From positions 1 to 7,834 of the forward strand of contig JALOQQ010000044.1 in the NCBI GenBank assembly GCA_025453315.1: 7,834 nt of DNA. The letters are read 5' to 3'. The DNA is from Planctomycetota bacterium (GTDB taxonomy: Bacteria; Patescibacteriota; Patescibacteriia; Patescibacteriales; UBA12465). Both the position numbers and the translations under genes were made by a program. Shown here one piece after another: positions 6,970 to 7,834 of the stretch (position 1 is its first letter; each line of letters begins with the position of its first letter). The notes under the pieces are model-generated. The model saw only the letters and a list, made by a program, of their open reading frames with translations. It did no database searches and was not told the origin of the DNA.

Positions 6970-7834
6970 ATGACTCTAGGTAACTTTACTAAAAAAATTA
7001 AACAAATTAAGTGGTATTATCAGGGAACGGCTGCTAAAGTCCTTTATGTTTCTTTTCCTTGGCAAGCTTGTTTGGAAATGAGATTAAATAGTAAAGTTAT
7101 TTCTCCACATTATGATTTGTTTTTTGCTTTAGATAACGATTTCATGGATGTTTATATTTCGCAAGATTCACTTCGTAAGACCGCTCTTTATTATTATAAT
7201 CAACAAAGATTAGACTCTAGTTTCTTTATTTCTTTTAATAGGAGTTGGCAAGATAATTTTTCTAACCCCTATTTAAAAGTGGCTAATAAAATTATTAAAG
7301 AGGATTTGTATCGTTATTCTGACAAAGAACTGCAATTATTAATAAATGATTTTTTTAATAAATATTTAGCTTTGTGGCAAGAAATTATTTTTTTGGATGG
7401 GTTTGATTTTTATGGTCATAAAATTATTCAAGAAATTATTAGTGACTTAAAAATTAAAAATTCCGATTTAAATATTCTATTATTATCTTTTTCTCCATCT
7501 TCTTTACAAAAGGAACGTCTATCTCTATTGAACTTAGCAGAAAAAGTAATAAAAAATCGTCAAAATAAGAATTTAATTTTAAATAGCAACTGGGAAAAGA
7601 TTAAAAGACTTTTTCCTTTATTAGCTCGACAATTGAACCACCATGCTAACCAATATTATTGGCTACATAATGATTATGCTTCAGTCACTACTCTTGATAG
7701 TCGTTATTTTTTAAGCGGGTTAAAAGAAATTATAAAGAATCCTAAATTATTTAAAAAAGAGAAGGAATTAAAATTATTTTTAAGTAAATTGCTTTCACAA
7801 AAGAGAAAACTAATCAAAAAATATAAATTAAACA
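6970..7834 (+). CDS. Third relative of the swivel-domain proteins (protein C), partial at right edge
   Basis: An ATG at 6970, six bases after the HD gene's stop, opens a frame of 288 codons that is still open at the last base. The visible part aligns with the N-terminal and middle parts of proteins A and B. It has an N-terminal block with HYDLFFALDNDFMDVY, a helical segment with LWQEIIFLDGFDFYGHKIIQE comparable to B's LWGWTPVILDGVFEQFLSN, and SFSPSSLQKERLSLLN comparable to B's SSSEKPSDVQKEELSRLE. The motif H225, six residues, W231, then Y246 matches the same spacing in A and B. By comparison with B, the KDYR block and the swivelling domain with its histidine should lie in the roughly 190 residues beyond the edge. 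Whether they are present cannot be seen. Close spacing suggests it is transcribed with the HD gene. Confidence 0.75.
   Translation, partial: MTLGNFTKKIKQIKWYYQGTAAKVLYVSFPWQACLEMRLNSKVISPHYDLFFALDNDFMDVYISQDSLRKTALYYYNQQRLDSSFFISFNRSWQDNFSNPYLKVANKIIKEDLYRYSDKELQLLINDFFNKYLALWQEIIFLDGFDFYGHKIIQEIISDLKIKNSDLNILLLSFSPSSLQKERLSLLNLAEKVIKNRQNKNLILNSNWEKIKRLFPLLARQLNHHANQYYWLHNDYASVTTLDSRYFLSGLKEIIKNPKLFKKEKELKLFLSKLLSQKRKLIKKYKLN

Overview
The window is AT-rich and compact, with short gaps and no gene-free stretch longer than about 240 bases. It looks like a chromosomal piece of a small-genome uncultivated bacterium. The likeliest group is Patescibacteria (Candidate Phyla Radiation). This is an inference from the low GC, the lack of Shine-Dalgarno sequences, and the run of proteins carrying a phosphohistidine swivelling domain without the rest of a PEP synthase. 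No rRNA or other phylogenetic marker is present to settle it. All frames read cleanly with the standard bacterial code.

Layout. Positions 1-316 (minus strand) hold the first 105 codons of an unrecognised protein that runs off the left edge. A strong AT-rich hairpin terminator (349-385) separates it from typA (408-2201, minus), a complete translational GTPase and the only gene here that can be named firmly. Positions 2202-2437 are a divergent control region. A near-consensus sigma-70-type promoter for typA and a second promoter for the plus-strand genes have -35 boxes that overlap almost completely. The predicted typA leader is about 120 nt long and contains a hairpin followed by U-rich sequence.

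From 2438 to the right edge, five plus-strand genes follow: swivel-domain protein A (470 aa), a histidine-phosphatase-superfamily protein (307 aa), swivel-domain protein B (481 aa), an HD-domain phosphohydrolase (202 aa), and protein C, a third relative of A and B cut by the window edge. The gaps are 61, 59, 14 and 6 bases and show no convincing terminator, so the genes probably form one transcription unit, perhaps with an internal promoter before B.

How they may work together. A and B end in the domain that carries a phosphorylated histidine in PEP synthase, pyruvate phosphate dikinase and rifampin phosphotransferase. Neither shows a recognisable ATP-grasp or PEP-binding barrel. Alternation with a phosphatase family that uses a phosphohistidine intermediate (and in SixA removes phosphate from protein histidines) and with an HD phosphohydrolase suggests an undescribed phosphoryl-transfer set. 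That is a hypothesis from domain content and gene order only; substrates and donor are unknown. typA is probably an unrelated housekeeping neighbour.
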